Source of the DNA: Hyphobacterium sp. SN044
GTDB lineage: Bacteria; Pseudomonadota; Alphaproteobacteria; Caulobacterales; Maricaulaceae
Assembly: GCF_021864465.1 (NCBI RefSeq)
Contig: NZ_JAKKUV010000002.1
Location: 403,818 to 467,817 of the forward strand
Direction of reading: 5' to 3'
DNA: 64,000 nt
The first letter of the stretch is position 1; each line of letters starts with the position of its first letter. This document shows, piece by piece, positions 8,109 through 18,697 of the stretch. Made by a program: the position numbers and the translations under genes. The notes beneath the pieces are model-generated. The model ran no database searches, was not told the DNA's origin, and saw only the letters and a program-made list of their open reading frames with translations.

Positions 8109-9281
8109 TTAGCGCGCGGCCTCCGCTTCGTGAAGCACCGATGTCGGCGCCAGCCGGTCGGCGCCGTAGCAGCCCAGCACGCGCAGGCGCCGGGCGTGGC
8201 CTTCGATCGCTTGGAGAGCCCGGAGACAGGCCGGACTGGACTGGTGGCCTTCGAGATCGAGGAAGAACATCTCCTCCCACGGCGCGCGGCGCACCGGCCG
8301 GCTTTCAAGCCGGGCGAGATTGATCCCCTCGTCGCGGAAGGCGGCGAGCACATCGACCAGCGCGCCGGGCCGGTGGGCAGTGGCGAACACGATTGAGGTC
8401 TTGCACGGCAGGTTCGGCGCGGGCGCCACGGCTTCGCGCGCCAGGGCGACGAAGCGGGTGTAGTTCTCCGCACTGTCGGCGACATCCTCCTCGGCAATCA
8501 CGTTGAGGCCGAACAGGCGCGCGGCGTCGGCTCCGGCGATGGCGCCAACGGACGGCCCCTCCTCCATCGCGTGCTCCAGCGCGCGGGTGGAGGACGAGGC
8601 GAAGCGCTGGGTCACGCCGGGCATTTTCGCCAGGAAGCGGCGGCACTGCGCCAAAGCCTGCGGGTGGCCGTAGACGGTTGTGACCGTGTCGGGGTTCGCC
8701 GCACGCCCGACGAGGCAGTGACGCACACGGTAGTGGTGCTCGCCCACCAGCGTCAGCGCGGTGTCGAGCAGCAGGTCGTAAACCTCATTGATACTGCCCG
8801 TCGTCGTGTTCTCGATCGGCAGGAAGGCGTAGTCCGCCTCGCCCTCCTCCACCGCCTTCACGATGGAGCTGAAATCGCGCTTCACGACCGGGGCGACGGC
8901 GGAATGGCGGCCGGCGAAATGGGTCTGCGCGGCGAAATGGGAATAGCTACCCGGCCCGCCGAGATAGGCGACGCTTGCCTCCCCGCCCGTCCCCACGGCG
9001 CGGGCATCGAGCTCGGCGCGCTGACCCTTTAGCGAGAGGTCGATCAGCGTCTGGTAGAGGCGTTCGACCGCCGAACCGTCGAGCCCGATCGCCTCGCCCG
9101 CCTCGATCGCGGCTTTCAGCACCTGGCGTTCCCGCACCGGGTCGCGCACCGGCTCTCCCGCCTCGGCCTTGGCCCGGGCAATCCGGCTGCCGAGCGCGGC
9201 ACGATGCGCGCCGAGACGCAATATCTCGCGGTCCGTCGCGTCGATATCGGCGCGCAGCGCCTCGATGCTCTGCCTGTCCAT
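8109..9281 (-). CDS. pheA: Bifunctional chorismate mutase / prephenate dehydratase (P-protein)
   Basis: This 390-residue enzyme converts chorismate to prephenate and then phenylpyruvate, the committed route to phenylalanine. Residues 1-90 form an AroQ chorismate mutase (IEALRADIDATDREILRL...R...K...DPVRE). Residues about 103-280 are prephenate dehydratase (AYLGGPGSYSHFAA, DYAFLPIENTTTGSI, ENYTRFVAL). Residues about 295-375 are the ACT regulatory domain with the ESRPVRR Phe-binding motif, so feedback inhibition by Phe is expected. A ribosome site AAAGGGGA precedes the ATG. A terminator and a Phe-rich leader peptide lie immediately upstream, indicating attenuation control. Confidence 0.96.
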   Translation of the reverse strand: MDRQSIEALRADIDATDREILRLGAHRAALGSRIARAKAEAGEPVRDPVRERQVLKAAIEAGEAIGLDGSAVERLYQTLIDLSLKGQRAELDARAVGTGGEASVAYLGGPGSYSHFAAQTHFAGRHSAVAPVVKRDFSSIVKAVEEGEADYAFLPIENTTTGSINEVYDLLLDTALTLVGEHHYRVRHCLVGRAANPDTVTTVYGHPQALAQCRRFLAKMPGVTQRFASSSTRALEHAMEEGPSVGAIAGADAARLFGLNVIAEEDVADSAENYTRFVALAREAVAPAPNLPCKTSIVFATAHRPGALVDVLAAFRDEGINLARLESRPVRRAPWEEMFFLDLEGHQSSPACLRALQAIEGHARRLRVLGCYGADRLAPTSVLHEAEAAR

Positions 9282-9302
9282 GTTCGTCCCCTTTCAGGCC
9301 AT

Positions 9303-9329
9303 AAAAAAACCCCCGGGGCTTCCGGGGGC
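9303..9329 (-). terminator. Attenuator (terminator hairpin) upstream of pheA
   Basis: Read on the minus strand, a CCCCCGG / CCGGGGG stem with an AAGCC loop is followed by seven T residues, 21 nt before the pheA start. It lies between the Phe-rich leader peptide and pheA. The upstream CGGGGGC (over the Asp-Gly-Gly codons of the leader) can pair with the 5' arm GCCCCCG as a 7-bp antiterminator. CGTCCC, immediately after the last Phe-Phe pair, can pair with GGGGCG to sequester that antiterminator strand. Confidence 0.85.
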
Positions 9330-9353
9330 TTTCAGTCGTCGTTGGCAGATTTC

Positions 9354-9443
9354 CTAGCGCAACGCGAATGAGCCGCCCCCGTCAGGGACGCCAAAAAACG
9401 CGTAATAGAAAAAGGCCGCCGAAGTGATCATGCGGTGCAGCAT
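9354..9443 (-). CDS. pheL: Phenylalanine-rich leader peptide of pheA
   Basis: A 29-codon frame encodes MLHRMITSAAFFYYAFFGVP followed by a Gly-rich tail and LR. Five of its residues are Phe, four of them in FFYYAFF. The frame ends 25 nt before the attenuator stem and 72 nt before pheA. A second in-frame ATG at 9431 gives a 25-residue version. Neither start has a clear ribosome site, and the predicted transcription start falls at the second ATG, so leaderless initiation is plausible. Placement, composition and the competing hairpins fit a PheL-type attenuator peptide. Confidence 0.75.
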   Translation of the reverse strand: MLHRMITSAAFFYYAFFGVPDGGGSFALR

Positions 9444-9459
9444 GAGGTTCGGCGGCCTT
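9407..9459 (-). terminator. lon terminator overlapping the pheA leader
   Basis: Minus-strand arms AAGGCCGCCGAA (9448-9459) and TTCGGCGGCCTT (9412-9423) form a perfect 12-bp stem with a 24-nt loop and a T5 tract. It starts 25 nt after the lon stop. The loop holds both candidate start codons of the pheA leader peptide, so lon termination and pheA initiation share the same DNA. Confidence 0.85.
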
Positions 9460-9467
9460 GGGGTCAA
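9439..9467 (-). promoter_or_regulatory. Candidate promoter of the pheA leader
   Basis: A minus-strand -35 TTGACC (9462-9467) and a -10-like CATGCT (9439-9444) are 17 bp apart. The predicted start point, six to eight bases downstream, falls on or next to the second ATG of the leader peptide (9431). The -35 is good and the -10 weak. The promoter lies inside the lon terminator arm and the lon-pheA spacer. Confidence 0.4.
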
Positions 9468-9483
9468 TCGGCGAATGCCGCGG

Positions 9484-11883
<2,400 letters not shown>

Positions 11884-12021
11884 GGTCTCTTTCGTCTCCA
11901 TGGCCGCCGCGGGGCCGGCACAAGGCCGGATCGCCGAACATCACACTGACGCGATTCGAGGCGCCGGGGCGGTCATCCATTGCAGGGGCGGCAGGTCCGC
12001 CCGTCGAGGAGTCAGTTGGAT

Positions 12022-12051
12022 ACGCAAACGGCGCGCGTCAAGGCGCGCGCC
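12022..12051 (-). terminator. Probable terminator after clpX
   Basis: A perfect 8-bp stem GGCGCGCG / CGCGCGCC with a 6-nt loop lies 40 nt downstream of clpX on the minus strand. Only GTTTG follows, so its efficiency is uncertain. Confidence 0.5.
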
Positions 12052-12090
12052 GCTGCGAATTGCTGCCTGCGATCAGGCCGGAAGCGCGCG

Positions 12091-13380
12091 TCAGGCGCCC
12101 TTCTTGGCGCTGGCGGCCTCTTCGGTGTTCTTGCGCTCGGCATAGATGTAGAGCGGCTTGGCCTTGCCTTCGACGACCTCGGCATTGACCACGACCTCTT
12201 CCACACCCTCCATGCCCGGCAGGTCGAACATGGTGTCGAGCAGAATGCCCTCCATGATCGAGCGCAGGCCGCGCGCGCCGGTCTTGCGGGTGATCGCCTT
12301 GCGGGCGACGGCCGCCATGGCGTCGTCGGTAAAGGTCAGGCCGACGCCTTCCATGTCGAACAGGCGCTGATACTGCTTCACGAGCGCGTTTTTCGGCTCG
12401 GTCAGGATTTCGATCAGCGCCGACTCGTCGAGATCCTCTAGCGTGGCGATGACCGGCAGACGGCCGATGAATTCCGGGATCAGGCCGAAGCGGACGAGAT
12501 CGTCCGGCTCGACTTCGCGCAGGACGTCGCCCGTGCGGCGGTCGTCGATCTCGCGCACATCGGCACCAAAGCCCATGGCCGAGCCCTTGCCGCGCTGGGA
12601 GATGATCCGCTCGAGGCCGGCGAAGGCGCCGCCGACGATGAACAGGATGTTGGTCGTATCCACCTGCAGGAATTCCTGCTGGGGATGCTTGCGGCCGCCC
12701 TGGGGCGGGACGGAAGCGACCGTGCCTTCCATGATCTTCAGAAGCGCCTGCTGGACGCCCTCGCCCGAAACGTCGCGGGTGATGGACGGGTTGTCCGACT
12801 TGCGCGAAATCTTGTCGACCTCGTCGATATAGACGATGCCGCGCTGGGCGCGCTCGACATTGTAGTCGGCGGCCTGCAGCAGTTTCAGGATGATGTTCTC
12901 GACGTCCTCACCGACATAACCGGCTTCGGTCAGCGTCGTGGCGTCGGCCATCGTGAAGGGCACGTCGATGATGCGCGCCAGCGTCTGGGCCAGCAGCGTC
13001 TTGCCGCAACCGGTCGGACCGACCAGCAGGATGTTCGACTTCGAAAGCTCGACATCGCCGTTCTGGTTGCCGTGGTTCAGGCGCTTGTAGTGGTTGTGCA
13101 CCGCGACCGACAGCACGCGCTTGGCTTGTTCCTGGCCAATCACGTAGTCGTTAAGGACGGCGAAGATTTCCTGCGGGGTCGGCACGCCTTCCTTGGACTT
13201 CACCAGCGAGGTCTTGTTCTCTTCGCGGATGATGTCCATGCACAGCTCGACGCATTCATCGCAGATGAAGACCGTCGGGCCCGCAATCAGCTTGCGAACC
13301 TCGTGCTGGCTCTTGCCGCAAAACGAGCAATAGAGCGTGTTTTTCGCGTCGCTGCCGCCGCCGCTCGATGTCTTGCTCAT
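12091..13380 (-). CDS. clpX: ATP-dependent Clp protease ATPase subunit ClpX
   Basis: ClpX is the AAA+ unfoldase that feeds substrates into ClpP. The 429-residue protein has an N-terminal C4 zinc-binding domain ([14 protein letters not shown] then ICDECVELC, residues 18-47), Walker [14 protein letters not shown], Walker [12 protein letters not shown], pore and sensor motifs, and the [14 protein letters not shown] segment including the arginine finger. The C-terminal tail is Lys/Ala-rich. It follows clpP on the same strand with a 159-bp spacer that may hold its own promoter; lon is next downstream. Confidence 0.97.
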   Translation of the reverse strand: MSKTSSGGGSDAKNTLYCSFCGKSQHEVRKLIAGPTVFICDECVELCMDIIREENKTSLVKSKEGVPTPQEIFAVLNDYVIGQEQAKRVLSVAVHNHYKRLNHGNQNGDVELSKSNILLVGPTGCGKTLLAQTLARIIDVPFTMADATTLTEAGYVGEDVENIILKLLQAADYNVERAQRGIVYIDEVDKISRKSDNPSITRDVSGEGVQQALLKIMEGTVASVPPQGGRKHPQQEFLQVDTTNILFIVGGAFAGLERIISQRGKGSAMGFGADVREIDDRRTGDVLREVEPDDLVRFGLIPEFIGRLPVIATLEDLDESALIEILTEPKNALVKQYQRLFDMEGVGLTFTDDAMAAVARKAITRKTGARGLRSIMEGILLDTMFDLPGMEGVEEVVVNAEVVEGKAKPLYIYAERKNTEEAASAKKGA

Positions 13381-13539
13381 GACCGCTCCCGTCCGTGCCC
13401 GTCAGGGTGGGCACCTGCTTCGCTGCTACCGTCCGATCTCGCAAGATCGGTGCCGAAGGTTGGCGAAAGGTTTCCGCAGCACACTTATTCGATCACATCG
13501 TGTCCGGGGCAATCAAGCACGCAGCACCGCTGGGTGCTG

Positions 13540-14169
13540 TTAGTCCTTGCTGTCCTCGGACGCGTCACGCCGCGTGAACACGTCGTCGATCAGGCCCCAT
13601 TCCTTGGCTTCCTCGGCCGACATGAAGGTATCCCGGTCGAGCTTGCGCTCCACCTCTTCATAGGTCTGGCCGGTGTGATGCACGTAGATTTCGTTCAGCC
13701 GGCGCTTGGTCTTGATGATGTCCTCGGCGTGACGCTCGATGTCCGAGGCCTGACCGCGGAAGCCGCCTGACGGCTGGTGCACCATGATGCGCGCATTCGG
13801 CAGCGCGATGCGCCGGCCGGACGCACCGGCGGTGAGAATCACCGAACCCATCGACGCCGCCATGCCCATGCAGACCGTCGACACAGGGCTGCGGATGTAT
13901 TGCATCGTGTCGTAGATCGCGAGGCCGGAATGGACGTGGCCACCCGGCGAGTTGATGTACATCGAGATCTCTTTTTTCGGGTTCTCCGACTCCAGGAAGA
14001 GGAGCTGGGCGCAGATCAGCGACGCCATGCCATCCTCGAACGGACCGGTCAGGAAGATGATCCGCTCCTTCAGCAGGCGGGAGAAAATGTCGTAGGCGCG
14101 CTCGCCGCGGCTCGACTGCTCGACCACCATCGGCACGAGGTTCATCATCACATCCTGAGGATCACGCAT
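13540..14169 (-). CDS. clpP: ATP-dependent Clp protease proteolytic subunit ClpP
   Basis: ClpP is the tetradecameric serine protease partner of ClpX/ClpA. The product is 209 residues. Ser106 lies in GMAASMGS and His131 in [13 protein letters not shown]; the Asp of the triad is expected in the [12 protein letters not shown] segment. The start [18 protein letters not shown] matches alphaproteobacterial ClpP and has a GGGAGA ribosome site; the frame stays open 52 codons upstream but that part is not ClpP-like. The loop after YINSPGG reads HVHSG, unlike the usual VVTAG or SVTAG. Confidence 0.96.
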   Translation of the reverse strand: MRDPQDVMMNLVPMVVEQSSRGERAYDIFSRLLKERIIFLTGPFEDGMASLICAQLLFLESENPKKEISMYINSPGGHVHSGLAIYDTMQYIRSPVSTVCMGMAASMGSVILTAGASGRRIALPNARIMVHQPSGGFRGQASDIERHAEDIIKTKRRLNEIYVHHTGQTYEEVERKLDRDTFMSAEEAKEWGLIDDVFTRRDASEDSKD

Positions 14170-14333
14170 CGAAAGTCTCCCGGCTGAACGCTGGCGAATC
14201 TGCACGGCGGAGGACCCGCCAGACCGATTCACTTGGAAAGGCGTCGCCAATATCGCGAGGCGTTTCCGAAGGCGCAAGGCATGCGCGGCTCTGTTAACCA
14301 GTAAGGCAAATCCACCGGAGGTCATGGCCGGAA

Positions 14334-14361
14334 TCGAAACGGGGCGGCCACTGGCCGCCCC
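14334..14361 (-). terminator. Terminator after tig
   Basis: A perfect 9-bp stem GGGGCGGCC / GGCCGCCCC with a 3-nt loop and GTTTCGAT downstream lies 31 nt after the tig stop on the minus strand. It separates tig from clpP. Confidence 0.8.
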
Positions 14362-14391
14362 GCTCGTGAATTCGCGCTGTCCCGAAAGAGA

Positions 14392-15807
14392 TCAGGACTT
14401 CTTCTTCGCCGCCGCCTTCTTGGCTGGAGCCTTCTTGGCAGCAGGCTTCTTCGCCGGCTTCGCGGGAGCGTCGTCCTCGTCGTCAAAGAGGGCCTCGCGG
14501 CTCACCTTCTTCTCGGAGACGTCAGCCAGTTCCAGAATGTAGTCGACGACCTTCTCTTCATAGATCGGCGCGCGGATCTGAGCGACGGCGTTCGGGTTCT
14601 TCTGGAAGAACTCGACAACCTGGCGCTCCTGGCCCGGATATTTCTGGGCTTCCTGGTTGATCGCGCGAGAGACTTCCTCCTGCGTGACCTGGACGTTGGC
14701 GCCCTGACCGATCTTGGCGAGGACGAGGCCGAGGCGGACGCGGCGCTCCGCGATCGCCCGGTATTCTTCCTTCAGCTGGTCTTCGGACTTGTCCTTGTCC
14801 TCGTCTTCCAGGTGACCGTGCTCGATCGCGTGGGAGACTTCCTGCCAGATGGTGGCGAATTCCTGCTCGACCATGGAGGGCGGCAGGTCGAAGGTGTGGG
14901 CCGCGTCGAGCTGGTCCAGCAGGTCGCGCTTGGCGCGCAGACGGGACTGGGCGTTGTGCTCGCGCTCGAAACGCTTCTTCAGCGCGTCCTTCAGGGCGGC
15001 GAGGTCTTCGAGACCGAAATTCTTCGCCAGCTCGTCGTCGATCTTGGTTTCGGCCGGGGCTTCGATCGACTTCACGGTCGTCTCGAAGACGGCTTCCTTT
15101 CCGGCGAGGTGCTTGGCCCCGTATTCCTTCGGGAAGGTGACTTTCAGCTCGCGCTCTTCGCCGGCCTTGGCGCCGGTCAGCTGCTCTTCGAAGCCCGGGA
15201 TGAAGGCACCGTCGCCGATCACGACGCGGGCGTCGGTCGCGGAACCGCCTTCAAAGGCTTCGCCGTCGATCTTGCCGACGAAATCGATGACGACGAGGTC
15301 GCCCTCTTCCGCCTTGGCGGTCTTGGCGGTCTTCGGCTTGAACGACTTGTTCTGGGAGGCGAGCTCTCCGAGCGCCTCCTCGACCTGCGCGTCCGCGATC
15401 TCGGCGACCGGGCGCGTGACCTTCATCTTCGCCGGGTCGGCCGGTTCGAAGGCCGGCATCACCTCGACGGAGACTTCGAATTCGAAATCCTTGCCGCCCT
15501 TGCGCACTTCGGCCGGGTCGGACTTGACCTCGATCTTCGGCTGGGTGGCCAGTTCCAGGCCACGCTCCTGCATCGTGTCCTGAACCGCCTTCGGCATCAT
15601 TTCCTCGAGCACGTCGCCGAGGATGGAATCGCCGAACACCTTCTTGATGTGGCTGGAGGGCACCTTGCCCGGGCGGAAACCCTTCAGGCGGACCTGCGGG
15701 CGGATTTCTTCGATCTTGGCGTCCAGGCGAGCCTGCAGGTCCTTTGCGGGGACCACGATCTCGAACGTGCGGCTCAAGCCTTCGGAAGACGTCTCGGTAA
15801 CGTTCAT
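14392..15807 (-). CDS. tig: Trigger factor chaperone with Lys/Ala-rich tail
   Basis: Trigger factor binds ribosomes near protein L23 and folds nascent chains. The 471-residue product has the N-terminal ribosome-binding domain with the signature-like RLKGFRPGKVPSSHIKKVFG (residues about 46-65), a central FKBP-type isomerase domain (VVIDFVGKIDGEAFEGG, VIGDGAFIPGFEEQL), and the C-terminal helical domain. The last 20 or so residues are almost purely Lys, Ala and Pro (KPAKKPAAKKAPAKKAAAKK), an extra histone-like tail. The ATG at 15807 (MNVTETSSEG) fits the family; six upstream codons were rejected. tig-clpP-clpX-lon is a conserved order. Confidence 0.96.
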   Translation of the reverse strand: MNVTETSSEGLSRTFEIVVPAKDLQARLDAKIEEIRPQVRLKGFRPGKVPSSHIKKVFGDSILGDVLEEMMPKAVQDTMQERGLELATQPKIEVKSDPAEVRKGGKDFEFEVSVEVMPAFEPADPAKMKVTRPVAEIADAQVEEALGELASQNKSFKPKTAKTAKAEEGDLVVIDFVGKIDGEAFEGGSATDARVVIGDGAFIPGFEEQLTGAKAGEERELKVTFPKEYGAKHLAGKEAVFETTVKSIEAPAETKIDDELAKNFGLEDLAALKDALKKRFEREHNAQSRLRAKRDLLDQLDAAHTFDLPPSMVEQEFATIWQEVSHAIEHGHLEDEDKDKSEDQLKEEYRAIAERRVRLGLVLAKIGQGANVQVTQEEVSRAINQEAQKYPGQERQVVEFFQKNPNAVAQIRAPIYEEKVVDYILELADVSEKKVSREALFDDEDDAPAKPAKKPAAKKAPAKKAAAKKKS

Positions 15808-15904
15808 CAGTCGGTATCCGGTCAAGCGTTGGCGGGGGCGGCGCGCCGCCCCGGGCGTCAGGAAGCGCGCGTTATGTCACGCGTCCTGCCCGCGCGCAAC
15901 GGCA

Positions 15905-16492
15905 TCAGCAGGTGCGGCGCAGTGCGCGGCGAAGCCGGTGCGAATCTCCGAAGGTCGCCAGCCCGATGAGCGCTTCGACGATGACGGTGACGAATCCGGT
16001 GAAACCCTTTGCCGACTGGCAGTTCGGGTTATAGCCCGCTTCGCCCTCATTCATGTGGGCGGCCTCTTCAATCCGGATCTCACGGATCACGTCCGTAAGC
16101 GCATCGTCGCGGTCGGCCAGGAATTCGATCTGTTCGTCCAGATGTCCGTGGACGGCTCGCTCGACCGCCGCTGTGCAAGCATAGACACCGCGCTTGCCGC
16201 CGCAAACACTGACCAGTCCGAGGATGTAACCGCCGGCAACCCAAAGCGCCGTCCCGGGACACGGCGACACGCCGCGTTCGCGCATGGCACGGCGAAAACG
16301 GTCCCGGTGACCGATCTCGTGCTCTTCCGCTTCGGCAAGAAACCCGTTCAGGTCTTCATCCCAGAGAGAAGAAAACCAGCGCTGAGCGCGGTAAATCGCG
16401 ATCGCGCCGCACTCTCCGGCGTGATTGACCTTCAGAATGCGGCGGCGCGTCCGCACAAGCGGAAATTCGGCATCGAGACTGGCGTCGGTCAT
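15905..16492 (-). CDS. COQ7-family demethoxyubiquinone hydroxylase-like protein
   Basis: A 195-residue diiron carboxylate protein of the COQ7/ferritin-like superfamily, whose best-known members hydroxylate demethoxyubiquinone at C6. The iron-ligand motifs are visible: VNHAGECGAIAIYRAQ (first Glu), EAEEHEIGHRDRF (ExxH) and IRIEEAAHMNEGE (second ExxH). Eight-plus cysteines are distributed through the protein, which is unusual. The frame stays open upstream but encodes tRNA-Leu, so the true start is MTDASLDAEF at 16492. It begins only 17 nt after the tRNA-Leu 3' end. The family call is sound; the substrate is not proven. Confidence 0.8.
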   Translation of the reverse strand: MTDASLDAEFPLVRTRRRILKVNHAGECGAIAIYRAQRWFSSLWDEDLNGFLAEAEEHEIGHRDRFRRAMRERGVSPCPGTALWVAGGYILGLVSVCGGKRGVYACTAAVERAVHGHLDEQIEFLADRDDALTDVIREIRIEEAAHMNEGEAGYNPNCQSAKGFTGFVTVIVEALIGLATFGDSHRLRRALRRTC

Positions 16493-16509
16493 GAACGCCT
16501 CGCGAAGTC

Positions 16510-16594
16510 TGGTGCGGATGAGAGGACTCGAACCTCCACGGATTGCTCCACTGGAACCTAAATCCAGCGCGTCTACCAGTTCCGCCACATCCGC
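16510..16594 (-). tRNA. tRNA-Leu (TAG)
   Basis: The 85-nt class-II tRNA has a perfect GCGGATG/CATCCGC acceptor stem, A73, encoded CCA, a variable arm, and the anticodon loop TTTAGGT within CTGGA/TCCAG, giving TAG. The COQ7-like gene starts 17 nt downstream. Confidence 0.95.
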
Positions 16595-16683
16595 ATCATG
16601 TGGGATGGCCAGGCGCTTGGCCGGACCGGACCGGGGTGATAGCAGTCCTTTTCCCGCGCGCGAAGGGTGAAAGGACGCTGACC

Positions 16684-17292
16684 ATGGCCGAGCTGGAAGA
16701 AGAACGCAGCGGCGTCGACTGGGAGGCGCGCTTCGCCGATAACGACGCGCCGTGGGAGCGTGGCCAGATGCACCCGGCCTTCCTGCACTGGAAAGAGTCG
16801 GGCGCCTTCAACGACATCGAGAGCATCGTGGTGCCGGGCTGCGGCCGCGCGCCGGAAGTGGCCGGTTTCGCGGAAATGGGCCTCAAGACCCATGCCGCCG
16901 ATCTGTCGGAAACCGCGATCAACTGGCAGCGCAAGCATCTCGACGAATGCAATCTGACCGCCGTGCTGTTCACCGGCGACATCCTCGACTGGACGCCTTC
17001 CGAGCCGGTCGACGCGGTCTATGAGCAGACCTTCCTTTGCGCCATCCATCCGCGCCTGCGCGAAACCTACGAAGCCGCCCTGCTGCGCTGGCTCCGCCCC
17101 GGCGGCCAGTTGTTCGCGCTGTTCATGCAGAAGGAAGAGCGCGGCGGCCCGCCCTATGGCTGTCCGCCCGGCGTGATGCACACGCTGTTTCCGGAAAACC
17201 GCTGGATCTGGCCCGAGGGCGATCTCAAGCCCTGGCCACATCCCTCGCTGGGCGGCAAGGCAGAACTCGGCGCTATTCTGACGCGGCGCTGA
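16684..17292 (+). CDS. Thiopurine S-methyltransferase-like (TPMT family) methyltransferase
   Basis: The 202-residue protein is a class-I SAM-dependent methyltransferase of the TPMT superfamily, which also includes thiol and halide methyltransferases. Family features are DWEARFADNDAPWERGQMHP, the SAM motif VPGCGRAPEVAGFAEMG, THAADLSETAI (acidic residue for the ribose) and the late YEQTFLCAIHPRLRETY segment. The ATG at 16684 follows a gaaggacg ribosome-like site. The 3' end overlaps the convergent MATE gene by 20 bp. The natural substrate cannot be read from sequence. Confidence 0.88.
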   Translation: MAELEEERSGVDWEARFADNDAPWERGQMHPAFLHWKESGAFNDIESIVVPGCGRAPEVAGFAEMGLKTHAADLSETAINWQRKHLDECNLTAVLFTGDILDWTPSEPVDAVYEQTFLCAIHPRLRETYEAALLRWLRPGGQLFALFMQKEERGGPPYGCPPGVMHTLFPENRWIWPEGDLKPWPHPSLGGKAELGAILTRR

Positions 17293-18697
17293 CCGGTTCG
17301 GCGGCAGGCGCGGCCCGGCGGGCCCGGCCCGCCTTGGCCGTCATCGGCGCGCGGGTCAGCGTGTAGGCTGCCGTGCCGAGACCGGAGACGATATTGGCCA
17401 GCGCCATGCCGGCGATGACGCCGAGCGGGCCGCCGGCGATCCAGGCCCCCGCAATCGCGAACACGACGACCATGACCGCGCGGCTCGACGTGATCATCAC
17501 GCCGTAGGAGGGCCGTCCGAGCCCGTTGAACCCGGCACTGGCGGCAATCGTGATGCCGTATCCGGCGACGGTCAGCGTCACCAGCATCCAGTAGAGACGC
17601 GCGACGCCCTGCCCCGCCTCGCTCGGCAGGAAGGCGGCCGCCAGCGGACTGGAGAAGACATTGAGGACCAGCGCCACGCCCAGACCCCAGGCGAGGCAGA
17701 AGGCGAAACTGGTCAGGAAGGCGCGGCGCACGCGCTCGGTGATTTCCGCGCCGCCATTCTGGCCCGTCACCGCGCCGATCGAGGCGGATAGCGCGAAAAG
17801 CGGCACGATGCCGAAGGCTTCCAGTCGCCCGCCGACGCCAACGCCGGCGACCGCCGGGTCGCCGAATTGCGCCATGCCCAGACCGCCCATCACGATGACC
17901 AGCGACAGCGGGTTGAAGGTATTGGACGCGGCTGCCGGCAGACCGACGCGCGCGATCTCGCCCCAATGGTGCCAGACCTCGCCGAAGCCGGGCCAGGAAA
18001 AGTCGATCAGCTTTTCCCGGAAGGCGAGATACCAGCCGACGAGGAGGAAGGTGAAGGCATTCGCCGCCACCGTCGCCAGCGCCGCGCCGGACACGCCCCA
18101 GCCGAGGCCCGTCAGACCGATGAAAGGGATTTCGGCGAAGATGAAGAAGGGGTCGAGGATCATGTTCACGACCGCCGCCAGGATCATCATGAGCGCCGGG
18201 ACGGTCGCATTGCCGATGGCGCGCAGCACATTGCTGGCAACCATCGGGCCGACGATCAGCACGATGCCGGCAAACCAGGTCGTCATGTAGTCGGTGACGT
18301 GCGGCATCATCGTTTCGGTCGCGCCGATCAGGCGGAACATCGGCTCGACCAGCAGAATCCCGACGATCGACACCGCCCCGACCATCAGGATGGCGAGGGT
18401 CAGTGCGTCGGTGGCGATGCGCCGGACCTGCGAGAAATCCTTCTTCCCCGCCGCGCGGGAGACGGCAGACACCGCACCCGCGCCAAGGCCGATGGCGACG
18501 CTCATCACCAGCATGGAGACCGGGAAGCTCATCTGCACCGCCGCCTGCTGCGGCGTACCCAGCATGCCGACCCAGTAGGCGTCGACGATGCCGGTCAGCA
18601 TCATGGCGACGATGCCGAAACTCATCGGGATGACCATGCGCAGGATGTGTCCGAAGACCGGGCCTTCGGTCATGTCCCGGCTTGAGCGTCCTGCCAT
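17273..18697 (-). CDS. MATE-family multidrug efflux transporter
   Basis: A 474-residue polytopic membrane protein with twelve expected helices in two MatE repeats. Typical segments are MVIPMSFGIVAMMLTGIVDA with the following YWVGMLGT, NVLRAIGNATVPALMMILAA, the first-half DPFFIF, and the second-repeat VGLPAAASNTFNPLSLVIVM with GFNGLGRPS. It would export cationic or other compounds using Na+ or H+. MAGRSSRDM at 18697 is preferred because GCGAGGG sits about 6 nt upstream; ATGs at 18703 and 18745 are possible. The tail overlaps the TPMT-like gene. Confidence 0.93.
   Translation of the reverse strand: MAGRSSRDMTEGPVFGHILRMVIPMSFGIVAMMLTGIVDAYWVGMLGTPQQAAVQMSFPVSMLVMSVAIGLGAGAVSAVSRAAGKKDFSQVRRIATDALTLAILMVGAVSIVGILLVEPMFRLIGATETMMPHVTDYMTTWFAGIVLIVGPMVASNVLRAIGNATVPALMMILAAVVNMILDPFFIFAEIPFIGLTGLGWGVSGAALATVAANAFTFLLVGWYLAFREKLIDFSWPGFGEVWHHWGEIARVGLPAAASNTFNPLSLVIVMGGLGMAQFGDPAVAGVGVGGRLEAFGIVPLFALSASIGAVTGQNGGAEITERVRRAFLTSFAFCLAWGLGVALVLNVFSSPLAAAFLPSEAGQGVARLYWMLVTLTVAGYGITIAASAGFNGLGRPSYGVMITSSRAVMVVVFAIAGAWIAGGPLGVIAGMALANIVSGLGTAAYTLTRAPMTAKAGRARRAAPAAEPVSAASE

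Noticed and set aside
13521-13538. Terminator immediately after clpP
   Set aside because: A cagcacc/ggtgctg hairpin exists but no T-run follows in the minus direction; it may only be structural.
16493-16588. Longer COQ7-like protein starting at 16588
   Set aside because: The extra 32 codons are read through the tRNA-Leu gene, so the start at 16492 is correct.
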